64,000 nucleotides of DNA from Sporolactobacillus spathodeae (lineage in GTDB: Bacteria; Bacillota; Bacilli; Bacillales; Sporolactobacillaceae): contig NZ_JAFBEV010000012.1 of the NCBI RefSeq assembly GCF_016908935.1, positions 23,492 through 87,491 on the forward strand. Reading direction: 5' to 3'. Made by a program: the position numbers and the translations under genes. The stretch's first letter is position 1. Every line of letters starts with the position of its first letter. Under the pieces are notes generated by a model. The model had not been told where the DNA came from and ran no database searches. It worked only from the letters and a program-made list of their open reading frames with translations. Shown piece by piece: positions 43,474-55,402 of the stretch.

Positions 43474-44709
43474 TCAGTGTTTGTGCAAGAGATAATAGAG
43501 CACATCGCTTGCGATGACAATGCCGGACATCTCGCGACCATGGTCCAACACCGCCACTGCGGGCAGATTATATTTTGAAATAATCTCAATCATTTCCGAT
43601 AAACTGTCATCGTCATAGATCCAATGGAAATCGGTTTCCATGATCGCGCGAATCTCTGTCTGAGGATTGGCAACAGCCAAATCACGTAGAGAAACCGTGC
43701 CAATTAGCCGATTGGCCGCATCAACAACGTAAAGGAAGAATACAGTATCCATCTCCGGTTTCTCCTGCCGCAGCTTTTCGAAACAGGCAGCAACCGTCAT
43801 CGCTTCCGTGACGCAGACAAAGTCGGTTGCCATCAAGCTACCGACGGTGTTTTCCGGATATTCCATCAATTCCTGAACTTCATCAGAAGCTTCTTTATTC
43901 ATTTCCTCAAGTAAATTGGTGACCACATCTTCGTCGAGCACGCCGAAAATATCGGCCACTTCATCGGCCGGCATTTTTTCAAGGACATCGGCAGCTTTGG
44001 TAATCGACAGGTTGTCGAGCACTTTCACTTGAACGTCAGGCTCCATTTCCTCGAGCACATCCGCCGCCTTTTCTTCGTCCAAGGCAGAAAACATCGACAT
44101 CTGGCTGTCCTTGTCCAGATCCTCAATAATATCCGCTACATCAGACGGATGAAGAATCGCAATTTTTTTCGCCTGCGCCGCAAGCTTCAATCCATTTTGC
44201 CCAGACTCCACGGTTTGCACATCGTCCCAAAGAATCAGCTTACTCGGAAGGCTTTTATGGAAAATCCGCACCAATTTTTTCAGCGGGAGCGCGATATCGA
44301 GCCGTCGCAACAGGCCCTCGGTGCCCACATCAACAGCAATAAGGAAAACGCCCGTCGACGTGACAGCAAGACGCAGATCATTGACACGGACAACCTTACG
44401 TCCATCCAAATCGATAATCTGCTTATCAAGCATTGTTTCCGCAAGCGAAAGATAACTATCCCCGCCGCGAATGTCTTTACCGCGTAATTCATTGCAGAAA
44501 AAATTATATTTTGAACCATCTTTTAAAATTGTCACATCAGAACTATCCAAAGTCGCCCCGCCGCGCAACTTAATCGCCACAACTTTCGGCCGTTTAAAAG
44601 TCGTATCCACGTATAGATCGGCAATCCGTCCTAAAATATTTTTCTCTTTGGATTGATACACGGGCCGGCCGAGCACACGGCTGAAGTAAAATTTAGAAAT
44701 CAGGACCAA
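43474..44709 (-). CDS. PRC-barrel/MgtE-N/CBS cytosolic protein, partner of the Nramp-like transporter
   Basis: A 411-aa soluble protein. Two PRC-barrel-like segments at the start (ISKFYFSRVLGRPVY; QIIDLDGRKVVRVNDLRLA) are followed by MgtE-N armadillo-type repeats (SDVADIIEDL, EKAADVLEEM, TKAADVLEKM, DEVADIFGVL) and a CBS pair (about residues 290-411). It is the magnesium-gating cytosolic part of MgtE without the membrane channel. The start is probably the TTG at 44709 behind AAGGGGGG. Upstream partner of the Nramp-like gene; it likely senses Mg2+ and adjusts that transporter. Confidence 0.87.
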   Translation of the reverse strand: MVLISKFYFSRVLGRPVYQSKEKNILGRIADLYVDTTFKRPKVVAIKLRGGATLDSSDVTILKDGSKYNFFCNELRGKDIRGGDSYLSLAETMLDKQIIDLDGRKVVRVNDLRLAVTSTGVFLIAVDVGTEGLLRRLDIALPLKKLVRIFHKSLPSKLILWDDVQTVESGQNGLKLAAQAKKIAILHPSDVADIIEDLDKDSQMSMFSALDEEKAADVLEEMEPDVQVKVLDNLSITKAADVLEKMPADEVADIFGVLDEDVVTNLLEEMNKEASDEVQELMEYPENTVGSLMATDFVCVTEAMTVAACFEKLRQEKPEMDTVFFLYVVDAANRLIGTVSLRDLAVANPQTEIRAIMETDFHWIYDDDSLSEMIEIISKYNLPAVAVLDHGREMSGIVIASDVLYYLLHKH

Positions 44710-44984
44710 GCGGATCCCCCCTTGCACTGCTCTAAAAAACGATAAAAAAGCACATATTTTTTAAAAAAGGTATCGTATTCATCATAGCGAAAAATGTTTC
44801 CAATAATCAACCATTCACCAATACAATCCACATTAAATTTACTTATGCTTGAAATTAGGGCTCGGGATCGGAGTTATGGTTTATGTCAAAGCTCCAGGGA
44901 AAGCGTTAAAAATCTATCGTGTTCCGCTCGAAGTTGTGGCGTTTGCGTTCAAGTTTGGGGGAGAAACGCGTAATATTGGGCAAG

Positions 44985-45305
44985 AGTTAGACCGAAAATC
45001 CAGAGTTAGACCGAAGTGGGGAAAAGTTTGGCCGAACCAATGAAAAGTTAGACCGAATCCGCAAATAGTTAGACCGAAATTCAGGAGTTAGACCGAAGTG
45101 GGAAAAAGTTAGGCCGAACCGAAGAAAAATTAGACCGAATCCGCAAATAGTTAGACCGATGCGAGGAAAATTTGCTCCCGAATCAAGAAATATCGCTCTC
45201 ACTAATTTCAGGAGTTGCACCTAATCGGGCAATAGTTGCTCCGAATTTCGGAAAAGTCGCTCCTAAATTAAGAATAGTCGCTCCTAATTTCAGGAGTTGC
45301 ACCAT
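44985..45305 (+). repeat. 21-bp tandem repeat array, classes 1 and 2 in register
   Basis: About 16 units. The first nine are class 1 (core AGTTAGACCGAAnnC), the rest class 2 (AGTTGCaCCtAA, AGTCGCTCCTAA). Units are 21 bp with some 19-bp versions that end in CAGG in both classes. No coding sense. Confidence 0.87.
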
Positions 45306-45439
45306 CCGACAAAATCAATTATTTTCCGGGAAATCTCCACCACTTTATGATAAAAAGAATTAAACGATCTTCTCAATCAACTGTTGGATAGAGAATCAAT
45401 GTTTAGTTTTTGCAGATGATATTTATGATCAACCCATAC

Positions 45440-45600
45440 GTATCAGCCATTAGAAACTAAGTTGCAAATCATCTAGAGGAGCTACGAAATTCCCCAATAA
45501 TTGCCGCCCCATTTTTCTGCATTTATAAATCGGTGGAAAACAATTTCTTGCATTAAGTAAATTTGAAGACATGGTTCCTGAGAAGAGAAATTTATCAAAA
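45440..45600 (-). pseudogene. Decayed fragment of a DoxX gene
   Basis: The DNA aligns with 41195-41400 of the DoxX gene: ATCAGCCATTAG(A/G)AA, CCA(A/G)TAAT(T/C)GCCGCCCCATTT, then GAAGACA(T/C)GGTTCCTG and AGAGA-A-AT. The leftward frame still ends NAEKWGGNYWGIS, compared with NAGKWGGDYWVIP in the intact protein. Frames are broken and the 5' half is missing, so it is non-functional. Confidence 0.75.
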
Positions 45601-45638
45601 AAAAGAAAACCGTCTTGTTTTGTAGTACCAAGACGGTT
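45596..45638 (-). terminator. Terminator of the SemiSWEET gene
   Basis: Leftward stem AACCGTCTTG / CAAGACGGTT followed by TTCTTTTTTTT. Confidence 0.85.
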
Positions 45639-45656
45639 AATGATGCATTACAGAAT

Positions 45657-45938
45657 TTAGTTACTGTCACGCTTCATTCTTTTCGATTGAACGGTTTCTC
45701 TGACTTTTAAACAAAGAATGACACTTGCTGGAATGAGCGTAATTGTATTGCAAATAAACACAGATAGTGAATGAAGATAGAATCCATAGAAAATCCAGAG
45801 CGCAACGCCAAATGTAAAATTAATATACATGACGAGTGAGATGCTGCTTAGTTGTTTCGTGCGAATGACTTTAATGGCTTGCGGGAAAAAGGACGTACTT
45901 GTTAAAGCACCTGCGAGTAAACCGATCCATTCGATCAT
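45657..45938 (-). CDS. SemiSWEET sugar transporter
   Basis: A 93-aa protein with three membrane helices forming one triple-helix bundle, the bacterial half-unit of SWEET transporters; it works as a dimer. Helix 1 contains the PQ-loop motif (TSTSFFPQAIKVIRTKQ), and helix 2 continues with ISLVMYINFTFGVALW. The basic C-terminal tail is cytosolic. ATG after AAAGGAG. It stands between terminators next to the beta-glucoside operon, so a link to sugar movement is plausible; the sugar is unknown. Confidence 0.9.
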   Translation of the reverse strand: MIEWIGLLAGALTSTSFFPQAIKVIRTKQLSSISLVMYINFTFGVALWIFYGFYLHSLSVFICNTITLIPASVILCLKVRETVQSKRMKRDSN

Positions 45939-46006
45939 CGTGCAGATTCTCCTTTAGCATGTTTGTTCATCCTGAAACCTGTAAATAAAAATGTGGAAAT
46001 CAGGAA

Positions 46007-46041
46007 AAAAGCACTCATCTTGAAACAAAAAGAAGAGTGCA
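46007..46041 (-). terminator. Terminator of the PTS/GH1 operon
   Basis: Leftward stem GCACTCTTCT / AGATGAGTGC (loop TTTTGTTTCA region) followed by six T, 47 bp past the last GH1 stop. Confidence 0.8.
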
Positions 46042-46087
46042 AGATTCAAAAACATCCAAAATCTTTATCTCATTATTGATTGTTGGT

Positions 46088-47572
<1,485 letters not shown>

Positions 47573-47594
47573 TTACTTCTGCCTTGAAGAAAAA

Positions 47595-49380
<1,786 letters not shown>

Positions 49381-49404
49381 TTCCTGCACCTTGCTTTCTT
49401 TTGT

Positions 49405-50721
49405 TTAAAGGGACACGCTTTCTGTTTCATCAGTCCCATGTTCTGTTTCATATTCCTTTTCTTCTATGAGCTTCTGTTTGTCGACCGCACGGAAAAACGG
49501 ATAATAGATGAAAAATGAGATAAAGATATTGACCGCTTGAATTATTGCTCCGGATATATGTCCACCAGTTGCCAGATAACCCGAAATAATCGGCGGCGTG
49601 GTCCATGGGACTGCAATTCCGGCTGTCAATGCGACCCATCCGAACTTCATCGAAAAGTAAGTGGTTGTTAGAGCAATGATAGGTGTTAGGACAAAAGGAA
49701 CAATCATTAATGGGTTCATAACGATTGGCAGGCCGAATAATATCGGTTCATTGATATTAAATATCGCCGGACCAACGACGAGTTTCCCAAGTGCCCGCAT
49801 TTGCTTGCTCTTTGCGAGAAAAGCAACCATGAAAGCCAAAGCAATTGTTGTTCCGGAACCGCCGAGATTAATAAAGTTATCAAAAATCTGCTGTGTAATG
49901 ATATTGGGGAGTGCATGGTGCGCTTGGAAAGCAATGCGGTTGGCATCCATTGCACCATACCAAACCGGTGCCATAATGCCTCCGACAATGTTCGCCCCAT
50001 GAATACCGAAAGACCAAAGGAATACGATAGCGAATTCCGCGATAAGACTTCCTCCGTATGTGCCGCCTACCATGCTCAATGGTTTACCAATGACTGAAGT
50101 AATAACGTTTGGAAGACTACCAACCGACGTTTGTTCCACCAGAATTCTCAAGAGCCAAACGATAAGAACGATGACAGCGCCAGGAATCAACGCTGAAAAA
50201 GATTTACTGACTGCCGGTGGAACGGATGGCGGCATTTTTATCGTGATGTTTTTCTGAACAAAGAAGCGATAAATCTCTGTAGAACCGAGTCCAAAAATGA
50301 TCGCCATAAAGAGTCCTTGGCTACCAAGCAGTGCTAGTGGCACATCACCAAGTTTATCCAACGGGATGGCAAGCAAAAACGCAGCAATTGAAATGACGCC
50401 AGCGGATAACGGGTCAACCTTATAACTTTGCGCCAAATAATAGGCAATACCGAATGCTGCAACAAGGCCCATGATACTGAATGTCGCATTGACGGGATAC
50501 TGGGCAACCGTTGCCCAGTTTTTGCCGAACACCCCAGTCATGAAATTTTGATAAGCAGCAATTGGAAAGTTAGCGATAATTAGGAATACAGAACCGATAA
50601 TAATTAAAGGCATTGCTAGCATGATACCGTCGCGCAACGAAACCAAGTGACGCTGGCTAGCAATTTTCCCGGCAATCGGCAGAACTTTTGACTCTAGAAA
50701 GCTTTCTTTTTCTTCACTCAT
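49405..50721 (-). CDS. PTS cellobiose-type EIIC permease
   Basis: A 438-aa integral membrane transporter of the Lac family with about ten helices. It contains the family segments WSFGIHGANIVGGIM and NEPILFGLPIVMNP, the latter bearing the sugar-site Glu. ATG after AAAGGAGAGG. Encoded between EIIB and EIIA. With two phospho-beta-glucosidases in the operon the sugar is most likely cellobiose or another beta-glucoside. Confidence 0.95.
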   Translation of the reverse strand: MSEEKESFLESKVLPIAGKIASQRHLVSLRDGIMLAMPLIIIGSVFLIIANFPIAAYQNFMTGVFGKNWATVAQYPVNATFSIMGLVAAFGIAYYLAQSYKVDPLSAGVISIAAFLLAIPLDKLGDVPLALLGSQGLFMAIIFGLGSTEIYRFFVQKNITIKMPPSVPPAVSKSFSALIPGAVIVLIVWLLRILVEQTSVGSLPNVITSVIGKPLSMVGGTYGGSLIAEFAIVFLWSFGIHGANIVGGIMAPVWYGAMDANRIAFQAHHALPNIITQQIFDNFINLGGSGTTIALAFMVAFLAKSKQMRALGKLVVGPAIFNINEPILFGLPIVMNPLMIVPFVLTPIIALTTTYFSMKFGWVALTAGIAVPWTTPPIISGYLATGGHISGAIIQAVNIFISFFIYYPFFRAVDKQKLIEEKEYETEHGTDETESVSL

Positions 50722-50736
50722 TGCGATCCTCTCCTT

Positions 50737-51045
50737 TTAGACACCTGCTAATTTTTCTGCTTTTTTCAGTACCTTTGCCCCATCCATCATGCCGTATTCT
50801 ACGGCGCCAATCACATCAACCGGAACATTTTTTTCTTTTCCCAATTGTTGAAACTTTTTCAGTAAGTATTTTACTTGTGGTCCGAGTAACAAAACGTTGG
50901 TGTTATCAATTTCTAAAGGAACCTGTTCAGCTGGAACGGCTGTAATGCTATAGTCCTTTCCCTGCGCCTTTGCAGCTGCTTCCATCTTCGAAACCAAAAG
51001 ACTTGTTGACATTCCTGCGGCACAACATAGAACTATTTTCATCAT
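50737..51045 (-). CDS. PTS cellobiose-type EIIB
   Basis: A 102-aa cytosolic phosphotransfer domain. The phosphorylated Cys lies in the N-terminal loop ([15 protein letters not shown]; the loop Cys next to AAGMST). First gene of the operon. Two adjacent ATGs (51045 and 51042) follow GAGGGG; either may be used. Confidence 0.93.
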   Translation of the reverse strand: MMKIVLCCAAGMSTSLLVSKMEAAAKAQGKDYSITAVPAEQVPLEIDNTNVLLLGPQVKYLLKKFQQLGKEKNVPVDVIGAVEYGMMDGAKVLKKAEKLAGV

Positions 51046-51111
51046 AATTCCCCTCTCACCCATTGATATCTTTAAGCTCTGTAGCCAAGAATTAACTTGG
51101 TTCCATTACTT

Positions 51112-51126
51112 TGTTTGCGCTTACAT
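51112..51126 (-). promoter_or_regulatory. Perfect cre box at the PTS operon start site
   Basis: Read leftward, ATGTAAGCGCAAACA matches the CcpA consensus WTGNAANCGNWNNCW at every fixed position. It starts about 11 bases downstream of the sigma-54 -12 element, so it overlaps the expected transcription start. Confidence 0.8.
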
Positions 51127-51136
51127 AATTATAATA

Positions 51137-51152
51137 GCAATTTTTGTGCCAA
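51137..51152 (-). promoter_or_regulatory. Sigma-54 (-24/-12) promoter of the PTS operon
   Basis: Read leftward: TTGGCAC-AAAAA-TTGC, an exact match to the sigma-54 consensus TGGCAC-N5-TTGC. The leader to the EIIB start is about 80 nt. Confidence 0.9.
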
Positions 51153-51210
51153 CTATAATACACACATAAATTTCCTCACTGCTCTTTTGTAAACCCTTTC
51201 ATTTTAAAGT

Positions 51211-51252
51211 AAAAAAAAATACAAATGCGGCATCTATACGCACCGTGTTTGT
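51211..51252 (-). terminator. Terminator of the LevR-type activator gene
   Basis: Leftward stem ACAAACACGGTGCG / CCGCATTTGT (imperfect) followed by ATTTTTTTTT. Confidence 0.75.
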
Positions 51253-51257
51253 ATTTT

Positions 51258-51279
51258 TGCACAGATTATGATCTGTGCA
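51258..51279 (-). promoter_or_regulatory. 22-bp palindrome, candidate activator binding site
   Basis: TGCACAGAT-TATG-ATCTGTGCA is a perfect 9-4-9 palindrome about 110 bp upstream of the sigma-54 promoter, the usual distance for an upstream activating site of a LevR-type protein. Confidence 0.65.
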
Positions 51280-51325
51280 CATTTAATTTATTAATGTGTG
51301 CAACTCCCTAAAAAATATCTCCCAA

Positions 51326-54040
51326 TTAATTTTGCTGTTTGGCTAAATAAATAAGGCTTTCTTTAATCGGCACCGACATATTCAAACGCATTTTCTCATT
51401 AAACTGTGTAAATAGGGGCTCCCACAACTTTAGATCATTTTTTGAAATGGACAGCGTCCGTTCCATCGGCTGAGCAGGGAGAACCAGAGGACGCCCAGTA
51501 TTCTCAGACTGAAGCATTTTCTCCAGTAGACTGCCGATATGCATCCATAGACCAATTGTTGAGTCGTTGTCCAACTGATAATAGTCTTTGATAGGCTCGA
51601 AATACTTCGTCATGATGGTATAGAACAAATCCGTGTTCAATTCGGTTGTTATCTTATCCAAACCTTTTTTAGCCAATTTTCCCAAATTAGCCACTTTCTG
51701 TCCGTTAAACGCCACTTGCGACACAGTACGCGAGATTTCCAATAATTTCTTTAGGCGCTGGTGTCCGTCATCCATGAATAATTCGGCCGCAGGAATGTAT
51801 GGTATATCGTGAAAATGCACGGGGACGGTACCAACGATAGCAATCACTTGATACTTTTTTTGTAACACTTCTAGCATACTCGAATCATGATTGACCGGAT
51901 CCACACGAATCGGACGGATTGCCACGTCTCTATCGAGAGAATCGATGTTTTTGCATAGCCAATCATTGAGTAATTGCGCAGTACCCTCTCCAGTAAAACA
52001 AACGGTGACAATCAACCGTTGCTTTTGTTCGATCGCAACCGGTAGCTGCGCTTTCGGGGCTAGAGCAAGATACGCATCTCTTGCTGCATGATAGACCTCA
52101 TTAAGATCATTTTCGGCAATCAATGCTTTTCTGCCTGCTTCAATCAACATCGGAAGATTAACATTAGCCAGTGTACGGATACGAATGCCGAGATCTCGAC
52201 TAATGGTTTCACCAATGGTCACAAGAGAGCCGATATCGACCAACAGGAGCACCCCTGCATCATTTGCATGCTGGGAAATCTGTGTACTGATTCTTTTGTA
52301 TGTGACACCGGTTGCTTCGGAAAGTGGCATATCAATCGGCTGGATAATCGGACTACCCAGGAGGTAATTCGTCACTCCTGCCATTGATGTTGCGGTTGAA
52401 TCACCATGCGTCACTAAATAGACGGAAACACCGTCTTTATGGACCGCCTCAGGAACCGTCGATGCCATCAAATGTGCCGTCAGATTGATTTCGTTTTCCG
52501 GTAATTGCAGCTGAATTCTTTTCTCAAGAAATTCGGCAAGTTTCTCCGCCACCAGTTGATAGATTTGCGGTGCGGGGACTGTATTCGCTGTCAAGTCGCT
52601 ACTCCGTCCCTGGCGACGGTACGCTTCCAAATGCAAACCAATTGCCATCAACTGTTTATCGCCAAATTCAAAAGTAAAATCAGCTTTGAAATAATAGGAA
52701 AAATCTCTCAGTGCATCAAGCAAGTCATGTTCAATGAACCGCATCCATGCCGGTTCCGATTCAATTCTTTTCTCAGATAACGATTGCACATCGCTAAGAT
52801 AATGATTAATTGCTGACTGCATTTCATTAATCGAAGAGGCTTGATCATGTCCGATTTGCTGTTTTTCCCCTTTTATTGTTGCTAACGCAGAATAAATACT
52901 GCAAATTGGAAAAGGATTCTCTTGTTTGGAAACTGCCACAATTTGTTCTGTACTTTGTGTCTGCAATTCATTTTTCAAACTGCTCAACACTTGTTGCGGC
53001 AGATTATCTTCTTGTATCGTCACTTGATTTGTGCCCTGTTGTAGATGATGCATGAAGGCGCGAGCACAGGTGATCTGAATGTCCCCTTTTAATTGCCCAA
53101 TATTTCCAGGACAGGAATACGTTAAAAAAGCCTCCTTACAGCTGTCTTTAATTAGCAGTGCAATATTCATTTTCTGTGCCTCTCGTCTGAGAAAGAATGA
53201 GAGCAGTTCTTTGCGCTCTTTTTGAGTCCTTTCCCGCAGTGGCGGCACTTTTAATTTCAGCGAAAATCTTCGGAATAAAGTCGGGAGAAGAGCCGATTCA
53301 AGCGTTTCCGTCGTGGCGCCTATTATGACTAGATTGGCATGATGAACAGCATCAGATTCTCCCAATTTCCTGTAGATGCCTTTATCGATTAAATAAAATA
53401 GCATTTCCTGGCCAGTCGGCGGCAAACGGTGAATTTCGTCTAGGAATAAGATTCCTCCATTGGCCTGCTCAATTAGCCCGATTTCATCCTTTGCGGCACC
53501 AGTATAGGCCCCTTTTTTTATACCGAAAATATGCCCCATTAATAATTCTGGATTTTGCGCATAGTTGGCGCAATTGAAGGTAACAAAGTGTCCGGAAAAA
53601 TTATTCCATTTTTTTGAAAAAGCGATCGACGCCAAATACTCAGCTAAATAGCTTTTCCCAACACCTGTTTCACCAGAGAGCAAGATATGCAGCCCTTGAT
53701 TCGGATATAACAAAGCAGCAAGGCCCTTCTCGATTATATCTTTCATGCTCGAATCTGCACCAATAAATTGTGTATTGTTCGGATCTGTAATAGCTACAGC
53801 GCCATTGGGATGCACTGAATGCGTCATCGTATCATTTACATGCTTTGAAAGATGGTAACGAACCGGTTTGCCTGGTGCTTTTACTAATTTGTTCATTTTA
53901 GAAAGTTCATTCAAATACCTGCTGACCGTTGAGCGTTCCAAATTGAGGGAAACAGATAATTCTGACGCAGTGATACCGTTATTTCCTTCTTCAGAGGATA
54001 ACTCATTTATTTTTTGGTAAATTTCCTCTAACTTATTCAC
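51326..54040 (-). CDS. LevR/CelR-type sigma-54 activator with PRD and EIIA domains
   Basis: A 904-aa regulator that drives sigma-54 promoters and is tuned by PTS phosphorylation. Order: HTH (ITASELSVSLNLERSTVSRYL), AAA+ domain with Walker A GETGVGKS, the sigma-54 contact loop as GAYTGA (usual GAFTGA) and Walker B GGILFLDEIHRLP; then a first PRD (LLDALRDFSYYFK...GLHLEAYR), an EIIA-Man-like part (VYLVTHGDSTATSMAG), an EIIB-like part, and a C-terminal PRD (LWMHIGSLLEKM). The start is the GTG at 54040 six bases after GGAGG; 35 upstream codons are not translated by this reading. The PTS operon just downstream is its target. Confidence 0.93.
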   Translation of the reverse strand: MNKLEEIYQKINELSSEEGNNGITASELSVSLNLERSTVSRYLNELSKMNKLVKAPGKPVRYHLSKHVNDTMTHSVHPNGAVAITDPNNTQFIGADSSMKDIIEKGLAALLYPNQGLHILLSGETGVGKSYLAEYLASIAFSKKWNNFSGHFVTFNCANYAQNPELLMGHIFGIKKGAYTGAAKDEIGLIEQANGGILFLDEIHRLPPTGQEMLFYLIDKGIYRKLGESDAVHHANLVIIGATTETLESALLPTLFRRFSLKLKVPPLRERTQKERKELLSFFLRREAQKMNIALLIKDSCKEAFLTYSCPGNIGQLKGDIQITCARAFMHHLQQGTNQVTIQEDNLPQQVLSSLKNELQTQSTEQIVAVSKQENPFPICSIYSALATIKGEKQQIGHDQASSINEMQSAINHYLSDVQSLSEKRIESEPAWMRFIEHDLLDALRDFSYYFKADFTFEFGDKQLMAIGLHLEAYRRQGRSSDLTANTVPAPQIYQLVAEKLAEFLEKRIQLQLPENEINLTAHLMASTVPEAVHKDGVSVYLVTHGDSTATSMAGVTNYLLGSPIIQPIDMPLSEATGVTYKRISTQISQHANDAGVLLLVDIGSLVTIGETISRDLGIRIRTLANVNLPMLIEAGRKALIAENDLNEVYHAARDAYLALAPKAQLPVAIEQKQRLIVTVCFTGEGTAQLLNDWLCKNIDSLDRDVAIRPIRVDPVNHDSSMLEVLQKKYQVIAIVGTVPVHFHDIPYIPAAELFMDDGHQRLKKLLEISRTVSQVAFNGQKVANLGKLAKKGLDKITTELNTDLFYTIMTKYFEPIKDYYQLDNDSTIGLWMHIGSLLEKMLQSENTGRPLVLPAQPMERTLSISKNDLKLWEPLFTQFNEKMRLNMSVPIKESLIYLAKQQN

Positions 54041-54578
54041 AATTTTCCTCCAATAGATGCATTGAATGAGTGAATACTTTTGAAAATGTTTGATGGGAAA
54101 TATGTCACTACTATTTATTCTAGATGTGTTTTTTCCCATGATCAATCACATTGATAGCGTTTTATTTTACTAAAATAGCAACATTGTTTGAGAAAGAATT
54201 ATAAATTTATATAAATGGCTCAATTCGGAATATTATAAAAAGCTGGCCTTTTTGTGCATGGTCAGCTATAGAACAAGAAGTAGCAATACGTTTGTCATGA
54301 GAATAAATGAGGCGGTTAGAATGGGAAAAATATTTTGCGTTCATTATTGGCATGGCTATCAAAAATTTGTTTTCATTAAATAGCAGAGTCATGAAATTTA
54401 AGTGGTGGCAAAATTAAAGTGGAAATAAGTCAATCTATAAGACACAAAGCAGCTGAATCTTCCTGGGTTATTTTATATCTTTATAGTAATAGTACATATC
54501 ATGTTGGCCTATTTGTTTAATGATTCTGCATGGATTCTCTACAGCAACCGAATTCTCTGGAATGTCCTTTGTCCGTTT
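54041..54578. other. AT-rich gene-free stretch
   Basis: Upstream DNA of the LevR-type gene and downstream DNA of the tautomerase-like gene. It contains one leftward hairpin (54236-54270). No credible gene on either strand. Confidence 0.4.
54236..54270 (-). terminator. Possible leftward terminator after the tautomerase-like gene
   Basis: Leftward stem AGCTGACC / GGCCAGCT with one mismatch, then TTTTTATAA. It is some 310 bp beyond the stop of the nearest leftward gene. Confidence 0.5.
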
Positions 54579-54968
54579 TCACAAATCACCAGTCAGGAAC
54601 TGAGCCTTGCCGAGACCGAAGCTCCAATCCGCATCTGTATTGGAGACAATGGAAACCATCAAGTCCTGCGGATCAATACCGCAGCTTTCCTTAAGCTCAC
54701 TCGCAAGTAGACGGTATAATTCTTGCTTCTGTGCTTCTGTCCGTTTCTTACTTGTGATGCTGATCACAACAAGCTGATTGGACCGTTTTAACCCCAATCC
54801 GGTATCCTCGATGACCAGTTCATCGGCTGGATGTTGCGTCACAATCTGATAACGATCCTTTTCTGGAACGCCAAACGCTTTAACGACAGCGCGGTGGGCG
54901 GCATCGAGCAAAGCCCTCAGTTCTTTTTTATCTCTTCCCTCAATCAAATCAAAACGAATAAGCGGCAT
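54579..54968 (-). CDS. Tautomerase-superfamily protein resembling malonate semialdehyde decarboxylase
   Basis: A 129-aa protein that begins Met-Pro, so Pro1 becomes the N-terminal base after Met removal. Length and blocks ([50 protein letters not shown]) follow malonate semialdehyde decarboxylase closely along the whole chain. From memory of that enzyme, Asp37 is kept, while of the two catalytic Arg (73 and 75) the first is Lys here and the second is kept, so activity may be tautomerase-like instead. Monocistronic. No malonate semialdehyde-producing gene is visible nearby. Confidence 0.85.
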   Translation of the reverse strand: MPLIRFDLIEGRDKKELRALLDAAHRAVVKAFGVPEKDRYQIVTQHPADELVIEDTGLGLKRSNQLVVISITSKKRTEAQKQELYRLLASELKESCGIDPQDLMVSIVSNTDADWSFGLGKAQFLTGDL

Positions 54969-55145
54969 CCTTTATCTCCTCCCTTTCGATTGTACATTAA
55001 ATATACCACATATAATCAAAATGCCTGGACAAATTGGTTTACTCATGCACAGCTAAACAAACCTCGATATTTAGCAAATTTATCAACTACTTTTGAATTT
55101 TTATCAGCCACTAACACAGCCAACGCGATTCATTACATGAGATAA
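54969..55145. other. Intergenic DNA before the repeat element
   Basis: Upstream region of the leftward tautomerase-like gene; AT-rich, no named site apart from a likely promoter I cannot place precisely. Confidence 0.3.
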
Positions 55146-55322
55146 ACTTGGCTTAGCAAAATCATTTTTTGCAAAAATTGCGTTCCAGCTGCTCGTTTGC
55201 CGCGGGCGCCTCGCGTCTCCTCAAACAATCTGTAATCTACGGGGCCTCACTTGGCTCGCTTTTCCCACAGGCACCTTCACCATTTCTTTGTGCAAAATCC
55301 AATACATTCTTATCTTTTAAAA
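55146..55322 (+). repeat. Dispersed intergenic element
   Basis: Full copy: ACTTGGCTTAGCAAAATCATTTTTTGC start, AATTGCGTTCCAGCTGCTCG, TTGCCGCGGGCGCCTCGCG, ATCTACGGGGCCTCAC, TTTTCCCACAGGCACC and AATCCAATACATTCTTATC. Lies directly before the GH42 gene, in its orientation. Confidence 0.82.
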
Positions 55323-55402
55323 AATAAGCATCAAACATGCAGAACCACAACTTCCCACACGTATACTATCAATAATCAATTCTTGTCCAAGGAGCCATCA
55401 AC

